A stretch of DNA of 64,000 bases from Vandiemenella viatica (Eukaryota > Arthropoda > Insecta > Orthoptera > Morabidae): the NCBI GenBank assembly GCA_031002005.1, contig JARYHS010008074.1:184102494-184166493 (forward strand). The letters run 5' to 3'. Made by a program: the position numbers and the translations under genes. Shown one piece after another: positions 46,325 through 59,040 of this stretch (its first letter is position 1; every line of letters starts with the position of its first letter). The notes below the pieces were generated by a model, which made no database searches, had not been told where the DNA came from, and was given only the letters and a program-made list of their open reading frames with translations.

Positions 46325-46578
46325 TTTTTTTTTTTTTTTTTTTTTGCTTATGGCTTTACGCCTCGTCTACGTCGAGATCATTAGAGGCGAGATAGGACTG
46401 GAGGCAAGGAACGGGAAGGAATACGGCCATGGCCTTTTGAAGGAACCATCCCCCATTCGCCAGGAGTGATTTGGGGAAAGCATGCAAAACCCAAATCTGG
46501 ATGTCCGGACAGGGACTCGAAGCCACGTCCTCCAGAATGCGAGGTCAGAACGTTAACCTTTCAGCCACCACGCTCGGT
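46325..46578 (-). repeat. SINE family A copy with long poly(A)
   Basis: A T run at 46325-46345, then GCTTATGGCTTTACGCCTCG, the conserved body, a B-box region (GACTCGAAGCC) and head end CACGCTCGGT at 46569-46578. Possible imperfect target duplication AACAGAAAAT / AACAGCCAAT on either side. Confidence 0.85.
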
Positions 46579-48083
46579 AACAGCCAATGTTATTCCTTCT
46601 ATTATTTTCGATGCGTCTAAGAAATATGGTACGTATCCACTATGACAACGTTAGCATTCATCAGCTGCGAGTTATTTCGACAGCGCATGCTGGACCAGCT
46701 GCACGCAGCCAGGCGCAATAAAGAAGTTTTCTGGGTCAGAGCCACGCTATCGATATATTCCTGCCGCAGCGGGAAGCCAGCAGTTCACTTCAGGTGTACC
46801 AACTGGCAATTCGTATGCAATTTCACGTCTTCTTGCCACTAGCATGAGGGTCGCAGTCTGGATGTAAAGTTACATGATAAAGCGGCTGGGTTGAGAATGA
46901 CGACGAGAGAGGGTGGGTGAAGACATCACTGTACTCGTATAAGGCATTGATGATTATCTGGAAAATCATTAGGAGTGGTACGTGGAGAGCAAGAGAGACA
47001 TGACGACAAAAGATAAATACATTTCATATAGTAGAAACTGTATATAATGCATATAGGAAAATAGATGAATATGAACATTGTCACCGGGACATAAGCTCCA
47101 TCATCATGGTCGACTGTTTCAGTTGCCTCATTTTCAAGTTGGTATTTTATTTTTACAAAAACTGGAATATTACAAATAATTATTAAAAATCATTTTCTAC
47201 ATGCAACAATCTTATCTAAACAATTCTATGGTGTTACAGTAATGTGCAAACCTAGAAAAATCCAAGAGAATACTTTTAAACATCAGTTCGGTATATCATT
47301 TAGTAATTCGGCAAGATTGAACCAGTTTCGTGACATTCATATCGAATGACGAAATGAAACCAGAACTGGGACGTGTTCATGGACTATGTCGTGGCTTACT
47401 TTGATTGCGGTTCAAATAACTTAATCTTTCGCTTTCTGTAGGTTCCTGAAAGCTGTGTAGGATAGGCTCTGTTAAAAATTTCAGTCACATTAGGTTTTAT
47501 AACCGAATTATAACAGGTTCTAATTCGATCTTTAATGTGTGTTTCTGTAATTACGCTTTTGTTCGTCCTGTTCAGTCAATATTTTAAGACATACTAAGAT
47601 TGCAACGTATATGCAATTATGATTAGTGGTTACAATGTTTTCATCTGCCTTAATAAGCAAAATGAATAACTTTTGATCAAAAAATAATTTGGGGATTCAA
47701 TAGTATTGATTTAGTGAGCAAACACCGATTGATCAGTTCAGTCTGCATTTAGTTTAATAAATATTAATTAATGATTACGCCAATGCAACTGTTGCTAATA
47801 TTTATTTTGGACTCGTTTCGTCTCTCATCGAGGTATCTTCAGCTTTTTGTGTAATAGGTTATTAGTTTTCAACTTTTGCATATAACGGTTTTTGTTCACA
47901 TATAGTAAAACTAATCTTACTTATATGAATTATAATGTGATTTACGTTTGGTTACACATTTTACCGGTTTGTGAGTTTCGTACAGAAGGTTCTGTATACA
48001 TTTCATAGAACTATGAAACATATTCCAACTTACATTTACATTTCTCTTTTGTGGTTTTGTTGTTGGTCACCTGTGTTCTCAAA
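46579..48083. other. No gene recognised
   Basis: Short unrecognised frames only. Near 47815-47855 a dispersed repeat phrase (GACTCGTTTCGTCTCTCATC) is seen. Confidence 0.4.
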
Positions 48084-48364
48084 CAGCATGCTGTTTACCA
48101 TATTGAAAGTAACTGCTCTATTTGGATGCTTTGGAGATCTTATGACCTACGATGGAGTCTATTTCGGCCCACAGTTTTGATTTAACAATAACCATTGTCA
48201 AAGTGCACAAGTAAAGCCTTCAATCTCACAAGTAAATTGTAGTATGACAGTGGTGATAGTTAAAACAAAACTGTGCTTCAAAATAGACTTTCATCCGAAA
48301 TGTCATAAGGTCTCTATAACATCCAAATAGTGCAGTTACTTACAATATGGTAAGCAGCATGCTG
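48084..48364. mobile_element. Long inverted repeat, probable fold-back MITE
   Basis: Arms 48084-48186 and 48261-48364 are inverted copies with scattered differences, separated by about 74 bp. Outer ends carry CAGCATGCTG; inner ends carry GTTTTGATTTAAC and its counterpart. No coding capacity, no clear target duplication. Confidence 0.7.
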
Positions 48365-48604
48365 CAGAAGAAATGGTCTACAATAACCATGCATTTAATT
48401 CTTCACTGGGTAAAATAATGCACTTGGTAAACCTTTCGTTTATTGGAATACCGATTACCGTTGTCAAATGGGATGAACGTTATTATTGGCATTTTTATCG
48501 ATTTATTATCAACCAACTAATTTGAAAAGTTATCGGTCAAACTTATTCCTGTCATTTGCCGACAGCAGTTCTTCAAACGTTCTCATTTAAGACACATAAG
48601 GAGA

Positions 48605-48806
48605 CAGGGCCGGATTAAGACAGCGCAGGGCCCGTAGCAAAAGAGAAGAGGCCCTCGATTTTTGCCGTCCTGGGGAAAATTGTAGAGCTAAAAAAAAGGT
48701 CGCCCATCTAGCCTAGGTGCGGGGCCCCCTTAGGGCGTGAGGTCCCCTAGAAGGCGCGAGGCCCGTAGCATTTGCTACCTCCTGCTACGTGGTTAATCCA
48801 GTACTG
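48605..48806. mobile_element. hAT-type MITE, diverged
   Basis: The left end CAGGGCCGGATTAAG and the degenerate right end GTTAATCCAGTACTG are inverted counterparts. They are flanked by TAAGGAGA (48597-48604) and TAAGGAGG (48807-48814), an 8-bp duplication with one change. The 202-bp interior is non-coding. Confidence 0.75.
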
Positions 48807-48814
48807 TAAGGAGG

Positions 48815-51149
48815 TGGTCCAAATCCAAACAATGTCATCCGTTATATGTTTTGGAATCAACGTTCCAATGAAGTCAATAAACAGAATAAAAATCTCTCAT
48901 TATAAATTATTTAAAAATCTGAGGAGATCAAACTTCGTAGACCACATTTTTGATACTCAGTTGGCGCACATGATTTTGTAGAAATATGACAAAAATTGTT
49001 CGAGTGTTCGCAAGATCTTTCCTTTCTGCCAGTTTTTACGAAACCTGTCTAAAATTCTTATTTTTCAATTAGTACTTGGATATGGCTGCATACAATCTTA
49101 CGCAACAGTGTTTCTGTTTGTACCCATACGTACAAATATATAGCGCCATGATCACTATTACCTACTCTACAGTATTCAGAGCACTAGATACATAGAACAG
49201 TTAAAACGACCCATGTCCGAGGACGAAATGGAAGCATCGACCCTGGCGACGCAAGGCCAGTGCGTTTGCTCATATGCTTCCGAAGTGACGCTATATCTGA
49301 CAGTTTGTACCCAGTTTCGTCTTTTCATGTGTAACAGGAAATAGATTTTAGAAGGATGCTAGGAACAATGAAGTCTGCATGAAAGAACTTGAAACGTATG
49401 TATAACAATTTCGAATGACATTTAGTGCTCATAATTTAGCTACCGTACCTGAACTATCCATGTGATATTAAATGAATAGATAAGATAGAGATGTATCTAA
49501 ATCTAAGAAATTTTTACAGTTATCATATCTCACTCATCATTATGTGGAAAAAGTAAAAAAGTGTTCAAAACACGTTATATGGCTTACGTGAAAAAAAAAT
49601 CTTGTCTCATCTCAAACCTGGAATTAACTTTTGTGAAAACTCAGAATGCAAAGTACCTTACGAGTGCCAAAGACATTTTCACAGTGAACGTAGCAAATTT
49701 TTGGCAGGCGAGAATGCAGGAGGGGAACTGCAGTAAGGCAGCGAGCGGGTGGCGTGAAGTTGCGGTACCAGCAGGAGGCAGGAGGCAGGCTGGGGTGGCT
49801 GGCAGCAGGATCGATGTGGGCCTGTCACGAGTGAGTTAACGCGCCACACTCAATTTATACACTACACCAGCTCCACCACAATTAGTTCAAAACGTCACAC
49901 ACTTTATTACGAACAAATCGCAGCGTACAGGTTAGTGCTTAAAACCGCAAAAACCACATGGAACGAGAGCCATCCATGAGGATTCTTGCTCAGAAAAATG
50001 ATATTCCTTGCTGTATTCATGAAAGTAACACTGTATCAAGTCAACTACGAGTATTTTAGACCATATTTGAAGCTGAAGTATTGGATCGCGACTACGTAGT
50101 CGAAAACTTCAACCTAACTTTCCACTCTAGGTAGAAGTTTGTCATATATATATAACTGTGTCTCGATTGCATAGAAACAGCTGTAAAGCGGTATTGCATA
50201 CTGAGAACGTCATACAGTGAGTTAACTCATAGCCTTAGGTCGATAGTTGATAATCAAGAAGCGACTTTCATTTAGTATTTTCCCAAGCTATTAAACGTGA
50301 GTAATCAGACGAAAATGCGCCTAGAAGGGCTCAAACCGTAATGTACTAATCGTATTAGATTTATATAACAGTATTTGGAAAGCAGAATTTGACAGTAGTA
50401 GGACTGGATTCTTCAAACATTTCATCCAAGTGGATTGATAATTCTGGAGTGTGTATTTAAACTTCTTGTCTTAAATATTTAGTGATTAAAACATATATAG
50501 AACATCCTTGTAAATGCAGTATTAAAATGATAAATTGTAGTTTAAGAACACTAATGTACATTAGTAACCTCATCAATTCATGTGTATCTCTAAGATTCCA
50601 ATTTAACATGATTAAAATAAGTTTATAAAAAATACTGTCAACGTTAGATTGTTGCACAGATACAGTTCTGAAAACTGAGAAGGGACTTACACCAACAATG
50701 ACATGTATTTTTATGTCATACCTGACAGGCGAACTCATTCCCAAGCAAGTCTTCCTGTAATGCTTCCAACAATGGAGGTACCGGTGGGAGAAGTTTAAAG
50801 GTGACTTCTTTGATTGGATTATATTTATAGATAAATAATTGTATTTTTATCTGCTGATTTTTACCACAAGTTCTGGACAGATCTTAACACTACTCCCTCC
50901 CCCCCCCCCCTTTCACCACGTTTAATGCATTCGTCAATTTGGAAGATCGTGTTAAAACGCTGCCGTGGGAATGATCAACAGACGACGTGCAACAGTTCGA
51001 AATTAGATCCCGGCGTACCGTGCAAACTGATTACGCTATTTAGGCGTTTTTTCGTTAGTCACCAAGCTGAATGGTGGCAGTGTCCCTCTTCTTTGAAGAC
51101 TTAGATTTTTTTCATTTTTTTTTTTGGTACTTGTTAATGGCTCGATAAG
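48815..51149. other. No gene recognised
   Basis: A GC-rich stretch at about 49700-49840 with AGGAGGCAGGAGGCAGG. A C run lies near 50901-50911. No interpretable coding frame. Confidence 0.4.
49208..49262 (-). repeat. SINE family C fragment
   Basis: The minus strand has CGCCAGGGTCGATGCTTCC followed by TTTCGTCCTCGGACATGGGT, paralleling the copy at 58440-58545. Confidence 0.35.
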
Positions 51150-51258
51150 TGGCTCTAACTGGAAGTTACAGCTACCGACATGCAACCACCATAGTGCATG
51201 ATGGGAGATTCGAGGTAACTACCACACACAACGCAGTTGTGGCTGCAGAGTGAAATAT
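51150..51258 (+). repeat. Isolated half-unit related to the 368-bp satellite
   Basis: The stretch CAGCTACCGACATGCAACCA, CCATAGTGCATGATGGGAGA and TAACTACCACACACAA follows the order of one satellite half-unit at 60399-64000. It continues with a GTTGTGGC-like segment. It lies about 9 kb from the array and is clearly diverged. Confidence 0.7.
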
Positions 51259-51272
51259 AGAAGGACACACAC

Positions 51273-51274
<2 letters not shown>

Positions 51275-51317
<43 letters not shown>
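51275..51317. repeat. (TA)n microsatellite, about 21 units
   Basis: An uninterrupted TA run immediately after the isolated satellite half-unit. Confidence 0.98.
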
Positions 51318-51319
<2 letters not shown>

Positions 51320-53299
51320 CTAGTGCCGTAAGCTTGGTCCATGCTTCACTTCTACGACTTCTGTTGATGCCGCTTTGAGAGCCAGAAGGCAGTAAGCTTG
51401 ATATACAACGGACTGCTCTACGGCAATCGCCTTCCATTTTTTCCCGAGTCCTCCGACGCGTAAGACTATCTCCACAGGTGGTTGAAGCAGTTGCTCTCGA
51501 AATGTGTTCGATTCATTTTAACTAGCCTTGTATGTCTCAGAATTCATTTACCAGTCAAAAGCTTTTCTTGCCTTTCGGCCTAACAAATTTTGTCACACTA
51601 AAGTCTCCTCTAGAATGAAATATATGAACAACCGTCCTTTATTAAGTTCCTTAAACATTATGTACTAATTGAGATTGTTGTATTTCATCCACAAAAGTTT
51701 TGAATAAATTCTTAAGCAATTTAGGATGACAGTAATATTACCCTTGTCTTTCATTGAAGCAACTCAAATTTCGTTATAATCAGCTGAATTAATAAACAAT
51801 TTCTCAAAGTAAAAAAAAAAACAACGTTTGTTAATAAACTAATGCACTGTTAGTAAGCTTACACGATCTGTCAGAACGATTGTTCACGGATGCTCCTAAA
51901 CGAGCTCGCAGAAACAAACGTACTACATTGCTGTAATCTCCTTGTGATGTTCAGGTAAGCTTTCGTTTGTTCGGTCTAATTCCCTCTTTGATATGAGCCT
52001 CCAGGACTGGCGCAGACGAGAGACTCTTGGGACTGCGCAACGACGCAGAAGAGCCTTTGTTACAGTTTCCTTTGACTTCAGATGCTTCGAAACCGGTTTG
52101 TCTTAACACATAAGCTTGGTTATTTCAGAACACCTATCTTACTAAGATCAGTTAAATCTCGCCTCGATTCTCTTTAAAGTGACATATCAAAGTGGATATC
52201 TACTTATCTATTTGCAGACAAACACACCCAGAGCACCAAATGGAGAGCGAAGAACACAAGCGGCCACATACCTGTAACAGAACATTACAATTACTTAGTT
52301 TTTCAAGTAACATAACTTTAAAATTAATTAATACACACACTATTCACAGTTATTTAATAGTTCTATGGATATATTTTCGGGCTATACATTTGCAATATAA
52401 AGCATTCTGATCGATATGAGCTCAAACCATTTACAATTTCCGTCACACCGAGAAAAATGAGCTAAAATGCAAATGGAATATTTTATCAAGTATTACTATA
52501 CCACTACACGCATTGATTATAATTTATTACGCAGAAAAGTTGTTAAGGATAGTAAAAGGGTATGCAGATCTACAGGCTAGACCAAATCGAAACGGCGGAA
52601 AAATGTCAAAGAACATATTTTGGTCGCATTCTTAAAGGGTTCGGAATGGTACAGGAAACAATGTCGTATGTTCAAATGATAAACGTAAACATTTCGTCAA
52701 TAAAGATAAGAACTATAAGCGCTTTGGACATACATTAATGTCATGCTTCTAAATACTCCGGACGAATAGCGTCACTACTCTGCGACTCAATACATTAATC
52801 TGGGATTGAAAACTCATCACGCAGCTAATTGAAGGAAAGAATTGTGGCAAATTTACATCACGGTTATTAGAATGATTCATCCAAAACTTGATTATTCGCC
52901 CACTATTAATGTATTTATACAACATGATCTCCACGTGTTTTCAGCTCGTTACTCCGTTTAAACCGACGTCTTCATCAGGTTTTTTAATAGGGGTCATCGA
53001 ACAGTCGTCGTAAGTACTATGCATGGTAAAAGCAGCAAAGTTATCTATCAAAATGTTCTGTAGTCACTATTCCCCCTGGCTGAACAACCTGAAATTCCCT
53101 ACGTTCGTTATAGAATACCCTTACACCACACTCAATAGCAAAAATGAAAAAGATATTTTTTGAAATCTTCCCACAGATAATTCAGTGGTAGTACGAGTAA
53201 GTTAACCTTCGACAGAAAACTGAGAGACTGAAAGACTCCAGTTACATTTATATAGACCTTCAGAGATAGCAGCAGCTATCCCATTCAGAACAGATTTTC
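51318..53299. other. No gene recognised
   Basis: AT-rich sequence; a possible dispersed repeat phrase near 52925-52985 (CCGACGTCTTCATCAGG). Confidence 0.4.
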
Positions 53300-53311
53300 G
53301 TATGTGCTCAC

Positions 53312-53553
53312 CGAGCGTAGTGGGTGAGTGGTTAACGCTCTGTCCTCGCATTCGGGAGGAAGCCGGTTCGAATCCCCGTCGGGGCATCCAGATTTGGGTT
53401 TTCCATGGTTTCCCCAAATCACTCCAGGCGAATGCCGGGATGCTTCCTTTAAAAAGGTCATGGTTGAATTCCTTCCCTTTTCTTGCCCCCAGACCCATCC
53501 CGCCTCTAATGACCTCGACGTCGACGAGGGGTAAAGCCATAAGAAAAAAAAAA
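53312..53553 (+). repeat. SINE family A, complete copy with 12-bp target duplication
   Basis: The best copy of the family. The tRNA-like head has an A-box-like GTGGGTGAGTGG and B box GGTTCGAATCC (53365-53375). The body runs CCATGGTTTCCCCAAATCAC through CTCTAATGACCTCGACGTCG, and a poly(A) tail ends at 53553. The 12-bp GTATGTGCTCAC occurs at 53300-53311 and again at 53554-53565, the target duplication left by LINE-driven insertion. Length 242 bp. Frames in it are not genes. Confidence 0.92.
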
Positions 53554-53565
53554 GTATGTGCTCAC

Positions 53566-54969
53566 TGTCTTCGAAAACGTTTCCCTGATCTGTGCTATTA
53601 CTCAGATGAATAAAGCTTCTATGAACGGTAGCGGGTTCCTCGTATACAACGGAAGACGTTTAAATATTAGGGGTGAACAATGAACATGCCGACTGTGTAG
53701 TAGAGGGGTGTTGTACGTTGAGCTTCTCTACGAAAGTATGTATGAATTAGTTCCACAACACGCTCTAACTTAACAAGTGAAAGACAAACGTAAAAATACA
53801 GTCGTTATTTTTAACCCAGATGAATTATTGCTGTCGCAACGGAATCAGGTTCTCCACAGGAAATTCAGAATGAGTCATCGAGGAGAAATCTGCATAAAGT
53901 GTGGAGATCGACTGCTAACTTAACAACAAAACAACGGTCCTCCATTTCGTTACACAGCGGCACATCAGCGCACATCCTCAAGATATTTATTTTCATGTGT
54001 CCTTGGTTTTGAAATGTAAGCTGTTTCTTATATTTAAGTTTAGAATGGTACTAGATCATTCTCCAGAACACGTCTCTCAAATTTTAATGTTAGATACATG
54101 TCGTTAATGTTTCCCAAATGCAGCTGACCAATTTAAAATGATCGAACAAGTCAACATTTTGACAGAACAATTTTTCAGTAATATCTCTATTAATTCAAAG
54201 TGGTAGTATGACGCATAAACAATTACAGATTCAGTTTGCACAGCATATTCTTCTCATTTTCTTTAGAATCGAGTATTTGAATTTGTCAATTGAATTCGGG
54301 CAGCATTCAAATTACATTCGGATTAAAAGTTGGGAAAAATTGAAAAATACTGAAAGGGGAAATCTGCTGTAACTATGACTTTATTATTCATTCATTTAGT
54401 TTATATCAAGATACTATAGCAAATACTTATTTTCTTTACACCTTATCTTGAAACGTGTTGAATATGCCGGAAGGAGTATATAAAAAAAAGGCAACGAAAT
54501 AAAAATGCAGTGTGAGTGAGTTTAAACAGCGTGTGACATACAGTATTTTAGAAACTGGAGCTGAGGTACTGGTCTGGGAACGGGGTCAGCAGGAAGGTAA
54601 TTAGTGTGCCTCATTATTCCGCGAACTGGCGCGTGAGCACTCAACACGGGCGGCACACCTGCAAACACTGTAGACGCCAGAAAACAGGGGGCTACTAACT
54701 AGTGTAATGGGTCAAGCTGATAATGCGCTACACGGTGAGGGTTACCCACTGCACGACTTGTTTTCCATACTGCCCAAGTGGAAGTTTCAGAGCTGGTAGA
54801 CTTCCTCCGTGATCCAGAGGTCAAGTAGCAGCGTTATTTGTCTGGGTGACGTGGTACGATGTGGTAAAAAAATCTGGCACTGGCAGTAGTAGGTATAAGC
54901 TAAAATTTCTTCAACTTTATCTCTTGTAAGAACATAGTCAGTGATTTCAGATATAAGAAACAGATTTTT
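53566..54969. other. No gene recognised
   Basis: AT-rich; a slightly GC-richer patch at about 54590-54720. Confidence 0.45.
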
Positions 54970-55185
54970 TTGCATTAGAATCACGACTTACGGCTCATAG
55001 ACGTCGCAGCCATTACAGTCGCAGGATGAAGATACAAAAGGAAAGGGAGAAAAAGTAGGCTTTGGCCTTTAAGAGTGAATCATCCCGGCATTCTGCTGCA
55101 GTGATTTCTGTAAACCATGGTAAACTAAAATCAGGATGGCCCTACTGGGGAGCCTCTCAAATATTAACCACTCACCCACCAGGAT
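54970..55185 (-). repeat. SINE family A, strongly diverged copy
   Basis: On the plus strand the inverted body is readable: CATCCCGGCATTCTGCTGCA, GTAAACCATGGTAAACTAAA and CACTCACCCACCAGG. The B box is lost. Confidence 0.55.
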
Positions 55186-55635
55186 TTTAACATATATAAC
55201 TAATACATAAAACACTTTTATAACACCCTGCAACAAAACAAGTACGAACAAAATTCCATGTTTCGCGAGATTGGTAAGAATTGATACTGTTAGTCTTTTT
55301 TTTTTAAATCGACTTATGCTCAAATCTGACAGATATTGTTCTCTGGCAACAACACGTTTATTTTACTAAAATTAGTTGTGCTAATGAAAAATCCCATTTA
55401 AGTGAAACCAAAGCTTTATTAACAAACTATTATTACTCGCATTTACTCGCAACAAATCATCAAAAAAAATCATATAGGCTACTAGCAGAGTCATCGAAGG
55501 AAAGGCTGGAGTTGTAGTTAGTGTTACAAGGAAAATAGTAGCAAACTATTATCAGACTATAACCCAGTTCCCATTCTACAGCTGTGTTCGTTCAGGCGGA
55601 TAACCATACAGCCATCATTTGGTCTATACTCTCAC
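55186..55635. other. No feature recognised
   Basis: AT-rich spacer between two SINE copies. Confidence 0.45.
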
Positions 55636-55800
55636 ACCGATCGTGGTGGGAGAACGGTAACCCTCTAGTCTCGCGTTCTGCAGGACGCGGGTTCAAATCC
55701 CCGTCCGGGCATCAAGATATGGGTTTTTCATGGTTTCCCCAAATCAATCCAGGCGAATGCTAGGATTCTACCTTCAAAAGGGCATGGCCGACTTCGTGAT
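55636..55800 (+). repeat. SINE family A, partial copy
   Basis: The head with B box GGTTCAAATCCC and the phrase CCATGGTTTCCCC-like body are present. The copy loses similarity after GGGCATGGCCGACTTC, so the tail is missing. Confidence 0.75.
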
Positions 55801-58439
55801 GTAATCATTCAAGCGAAGGACGACAAAAAACGAACACAACACGTAATTTAATACCAACATCCCAGGCTGGACTACAACCGATGACCTGGCCACGTGGAAC
55901 CAGCACTCCCGCCCCTACGCTGCCAGCAGTACGAAACATTAGTATCCAAACTATTAAACGAAACTACAAACTGACACTTCCTTCCAGAGGAACATTTACG
56001 ACGATCTGACCTAAGAGAGGATTGAGACTTGAGAGTGCTGCCATCAATAAAGATTAGATCAATTCTTCTGTTGTGTAACGTACAGATTTTTACACGGACG
56101 CCGGCATTCGTTTTCGTGACTATTGAAAAACGCCGAGGTCATGATTTGAACTTGTTCTCCTTGTAGCTAAGCGACAAGGCGGCAGTTCAAAGTGTTCAGC
56201 CAGAGAAGCAGGTATTACAGACTCGCAGCAGTGCTCCGTAAAAATAAATTTATGCGTCCATACTCGACGATAGATTGTTATCTGAAGAACTAAAATTGAC
56301 GGGTTAAAATATTTGATTCTATTAGACACAGAAACCAGAACAATCAAACTGTCAACGCTGCCATGGATGGCGACGTTTACCAGTTAGTCTCCACAAATGC
56401 TCCAGCCGCCAGCTGAACAGTGTTTTCCCTAACAGCTGCCCGTCGCTGTCCTGTTGCTGGTGGGTCAGTGGACCCCGAACGACAGCTCTGTGGTTATTTC
56501 GGAAATAGTGTCCTCCACAAATAGGAGCGACCAGGCCATTAGTCCGCTCCGTGTCGTGACCGCGACAACAGCGCAGCTGGACGGGTCTGTGGCCTCACAG
56601 CTCAGTGAACTTGACGGTCAAGGACTGCTGCTCTACTTGTCTTCCTTAACATTCACAAAGCCCTTCCCAAGTATGACAGATTCACACAATCTACCGTTCA
56701 CATTCTAATCCCCTTTAGGGATCGACAGTACGTAACACACTGTGCAGCGTGCATAACTGTTATCGAAATGTTTTGATGTGTTTCGTGTAACTTTACAGTG
56801 ATAAAAGATTTCATTTTTTTATTTTCCAAGCGACTGTTCATTTTGCTTCTCATAGTACTATTCATAACAAGTAACTTTTATCGGCTATCAATTATGTGGT
56901 CTGGTGATCAAGTGACTCAATAGATCTCTAGTTCTAAAAATGTATCTAGAACGTATGACATCTATTCCAATAATTTTTTTCAGCAAACTCTCAGAATTGA
57001 CGATTTTTACCGTAACTTAGTTCGTTCTGCAATAACTACATATTGCTTACAGTACAGTGGCAACAAACTGCGAATACCGAAGTCCATCCAGCAAATTCAT
57101 GTTAATGTCCGTTCCTACGGCGCGTGGTGGGCAGGACACGCCTTTCATCTTCTACCGCCAGGCGGTGGGTCGAGACGCGCCGTACCTGCTAGCTTGTGCG
57201 GCAAAGATGAGAGGCGTCTTCTTAACGGGGGCCGAACGACGCGCCGTGGGAACCCAGCTTTAGAGTACACATCCGTTCAAACATACAGCAGCATGTAGTT
57301 CAGTATTGTATGGTAATGACGAACCCTATTTAGACCAACAAATGTGAGAGACTAAGATCCAGACAGCCTTTACTTTTTATTTATCATTAAAAATTCAGTC
57401 AACGTAACGTCGTGTTTCAGAGGTCTGTCTCTGCAAGAATCCAGAGTGACCAGATGAGCCATCATTTATTTTAACAACTAGATGTTGCCTGCTTCTTCAC
57501 TCACGCAAACTATCAATGTACGGAATGCTTTATTGAGCAATCATATGGGTAAGAACAGATTCTTCAAGCTTTGTCTGCACCACAGACCATAGTCAGAATA
57601 ATAGTAATTTCAGCACATTTTTTTCATTTTTCCGGTTTGAGAATAAAGAGTATTAGCAAACAACAAATACCGTTTACAAAATGCCTTTGAAAACAATGTT
57701 TGTAGCTTTTCTGCCAGGAACAAAAACATGACGATTTTAAGGCTGACAAAGCGAAAAGAAGCAGCTGGCAATTACAGAAGCATTTGGTTTTCAGTTCAAT
57801 GTCTGCGGCACGTCTGCCTGTAAGACTTGTTGAGCGTCATGTCGAAGTAGACGGCACACTTTGAAACTGAAAACTTTTATTAAGAGGATTAAAGACCCAG
57901 CATGCGACACGAGCAGTTAGAATGTGTGCTTCGATTAGATTCCTTTATATGGAAACCACTTCCAGTCTGATTCCGTTGCTCAAGACGTTTGTAGAAGCTT
58001 CGAACAAGCATATTCGAAACGGCAACTTTCATTCTGTGTGCTAGTAGTTCGTCTGCGCTAAGGAATTCAGAAATTCTACCGCGTAATCATTGGCATGTTT
58101 TGATACGCCACGGTTAGGCGTTTATCGAAGTACATTCCATCTCACTTCCATAGATTTCTGTCAAAACGCCCTTATCGATGGCATCTGCTGGTTCAAATGG
58201 ATTGTCCGTTGACCCTAAGAAATTTTGCCGAATATATATGAAATTCACGTCCACTACCTCAAGTTACTAACACATAAGATGTGACTTCATTATTTCGATT
58301 ACACTGAATTTTTTTCAATATGGCCTTCAATCTATGCGTTCATTTAGCCAGCTCCAGTTTATATTGTACTGAGTATTATATCAGAGTTCTTCCATTTAAT
58401 TTTTGGACACAGCAGTGAGGACAACACAAGACGAAAACA
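55801..58439. other. No gene recognised
   Basis: Several GC-richer blocks (about 56395-56600, 57110-57260) without family similarity that I recognise. The block near 57110-57260 starts and ends with CGGCGCGTGG / CGCGCCGTGGG-type phrases and could be a small repeat. Short frames are unsupported. Confidence 0.35.
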
Positions 58440-58545
58440 TTACTTCATTGAAACCAACCATGCAAGAGGACGAACTCGAACCGGCGACCCTTATATTGTG
58501 TGACCAGAGTGCTAGCCCCTTCACTGCCAGGGCCAGCTCAATTTA
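58440..58545 (-). repeat. tRNA-derived SINE head, family C
   Basis: The minus strand reads GAGCTGGCCCTGGCAGTGAA (A-box region) and CGCCGGTTCGAGTTCG (B box), followed by TTGGTTTCAATGAA. Related to 17899-17990. Confidence 0.5.
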
Positions 58546-58904
58546 AGATTTCGTCAATATGGAAAAAGCAACGTCTTGCGGCATCCATGACCACAGATAG
58601 AAAGTGCTGTTAAATCTAATAAAAATCTTTAATTATGCTTCCACTGCTGTAGAATCTGTTAAGTATAACATGTTCATTCTTATATATTGCATTAGACTTT
58701 GTTCCATGGTTTGGGTTCCACGTTAAACTGTAGGTCCCCTGTACCAGGTAGGATTACCGGGCTATGTTAAGGTGGCTGCGACAGCCGGAATGCACAGCAA
58801 ATAGAAACCCTGTTACCATGTCATTACGACCACACGGAATTATTATTATTAGACTTCGTTACATCCAGTCGTAGTAAACACTTGGACTGCGAGAAATACT
58901 TGCA
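58546..58904. other. No feature recognised
   Basis: AT-rich spacer between a family C head and a family A copy; no gene seen. Confidence 0.4.
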
Positions 58905-59040
58905 TCGAGTTTATTTTCCTGCCTTAGGGCTTTGGAGAAAATGAAATGGCCCTTGACATTCAGCTAGACTGATTTGGAGAAAACATGGAAAACAGAAATC
59001 TGGATGCCCGGACAGGGATTTTAACCCGCGTCCTCCAGAA
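58905..59040 (-). repeat. SINE family A, partial copy
   Basis: The plus strand shows the inverted body: GGAGAAAACATGGAAAACAG, AATCTGGATGCCCGGACAGG and GATTTTAACCCGCGTCCTCC. It is truncated at both ends. Confidence 0.7.

Noticed and set aside
53302..53613. Frames of 68-112 codons on both strands near 53.3 kb and 59.5 kb
   Set aside because: They lie inside SINE copies and reflect the shared repeat sequence.
57057..57263. 68-codon frame in a GC-rich block
   Set aside because: No recognisable motif; block edges look repeat-like, and composition explains the open frame.
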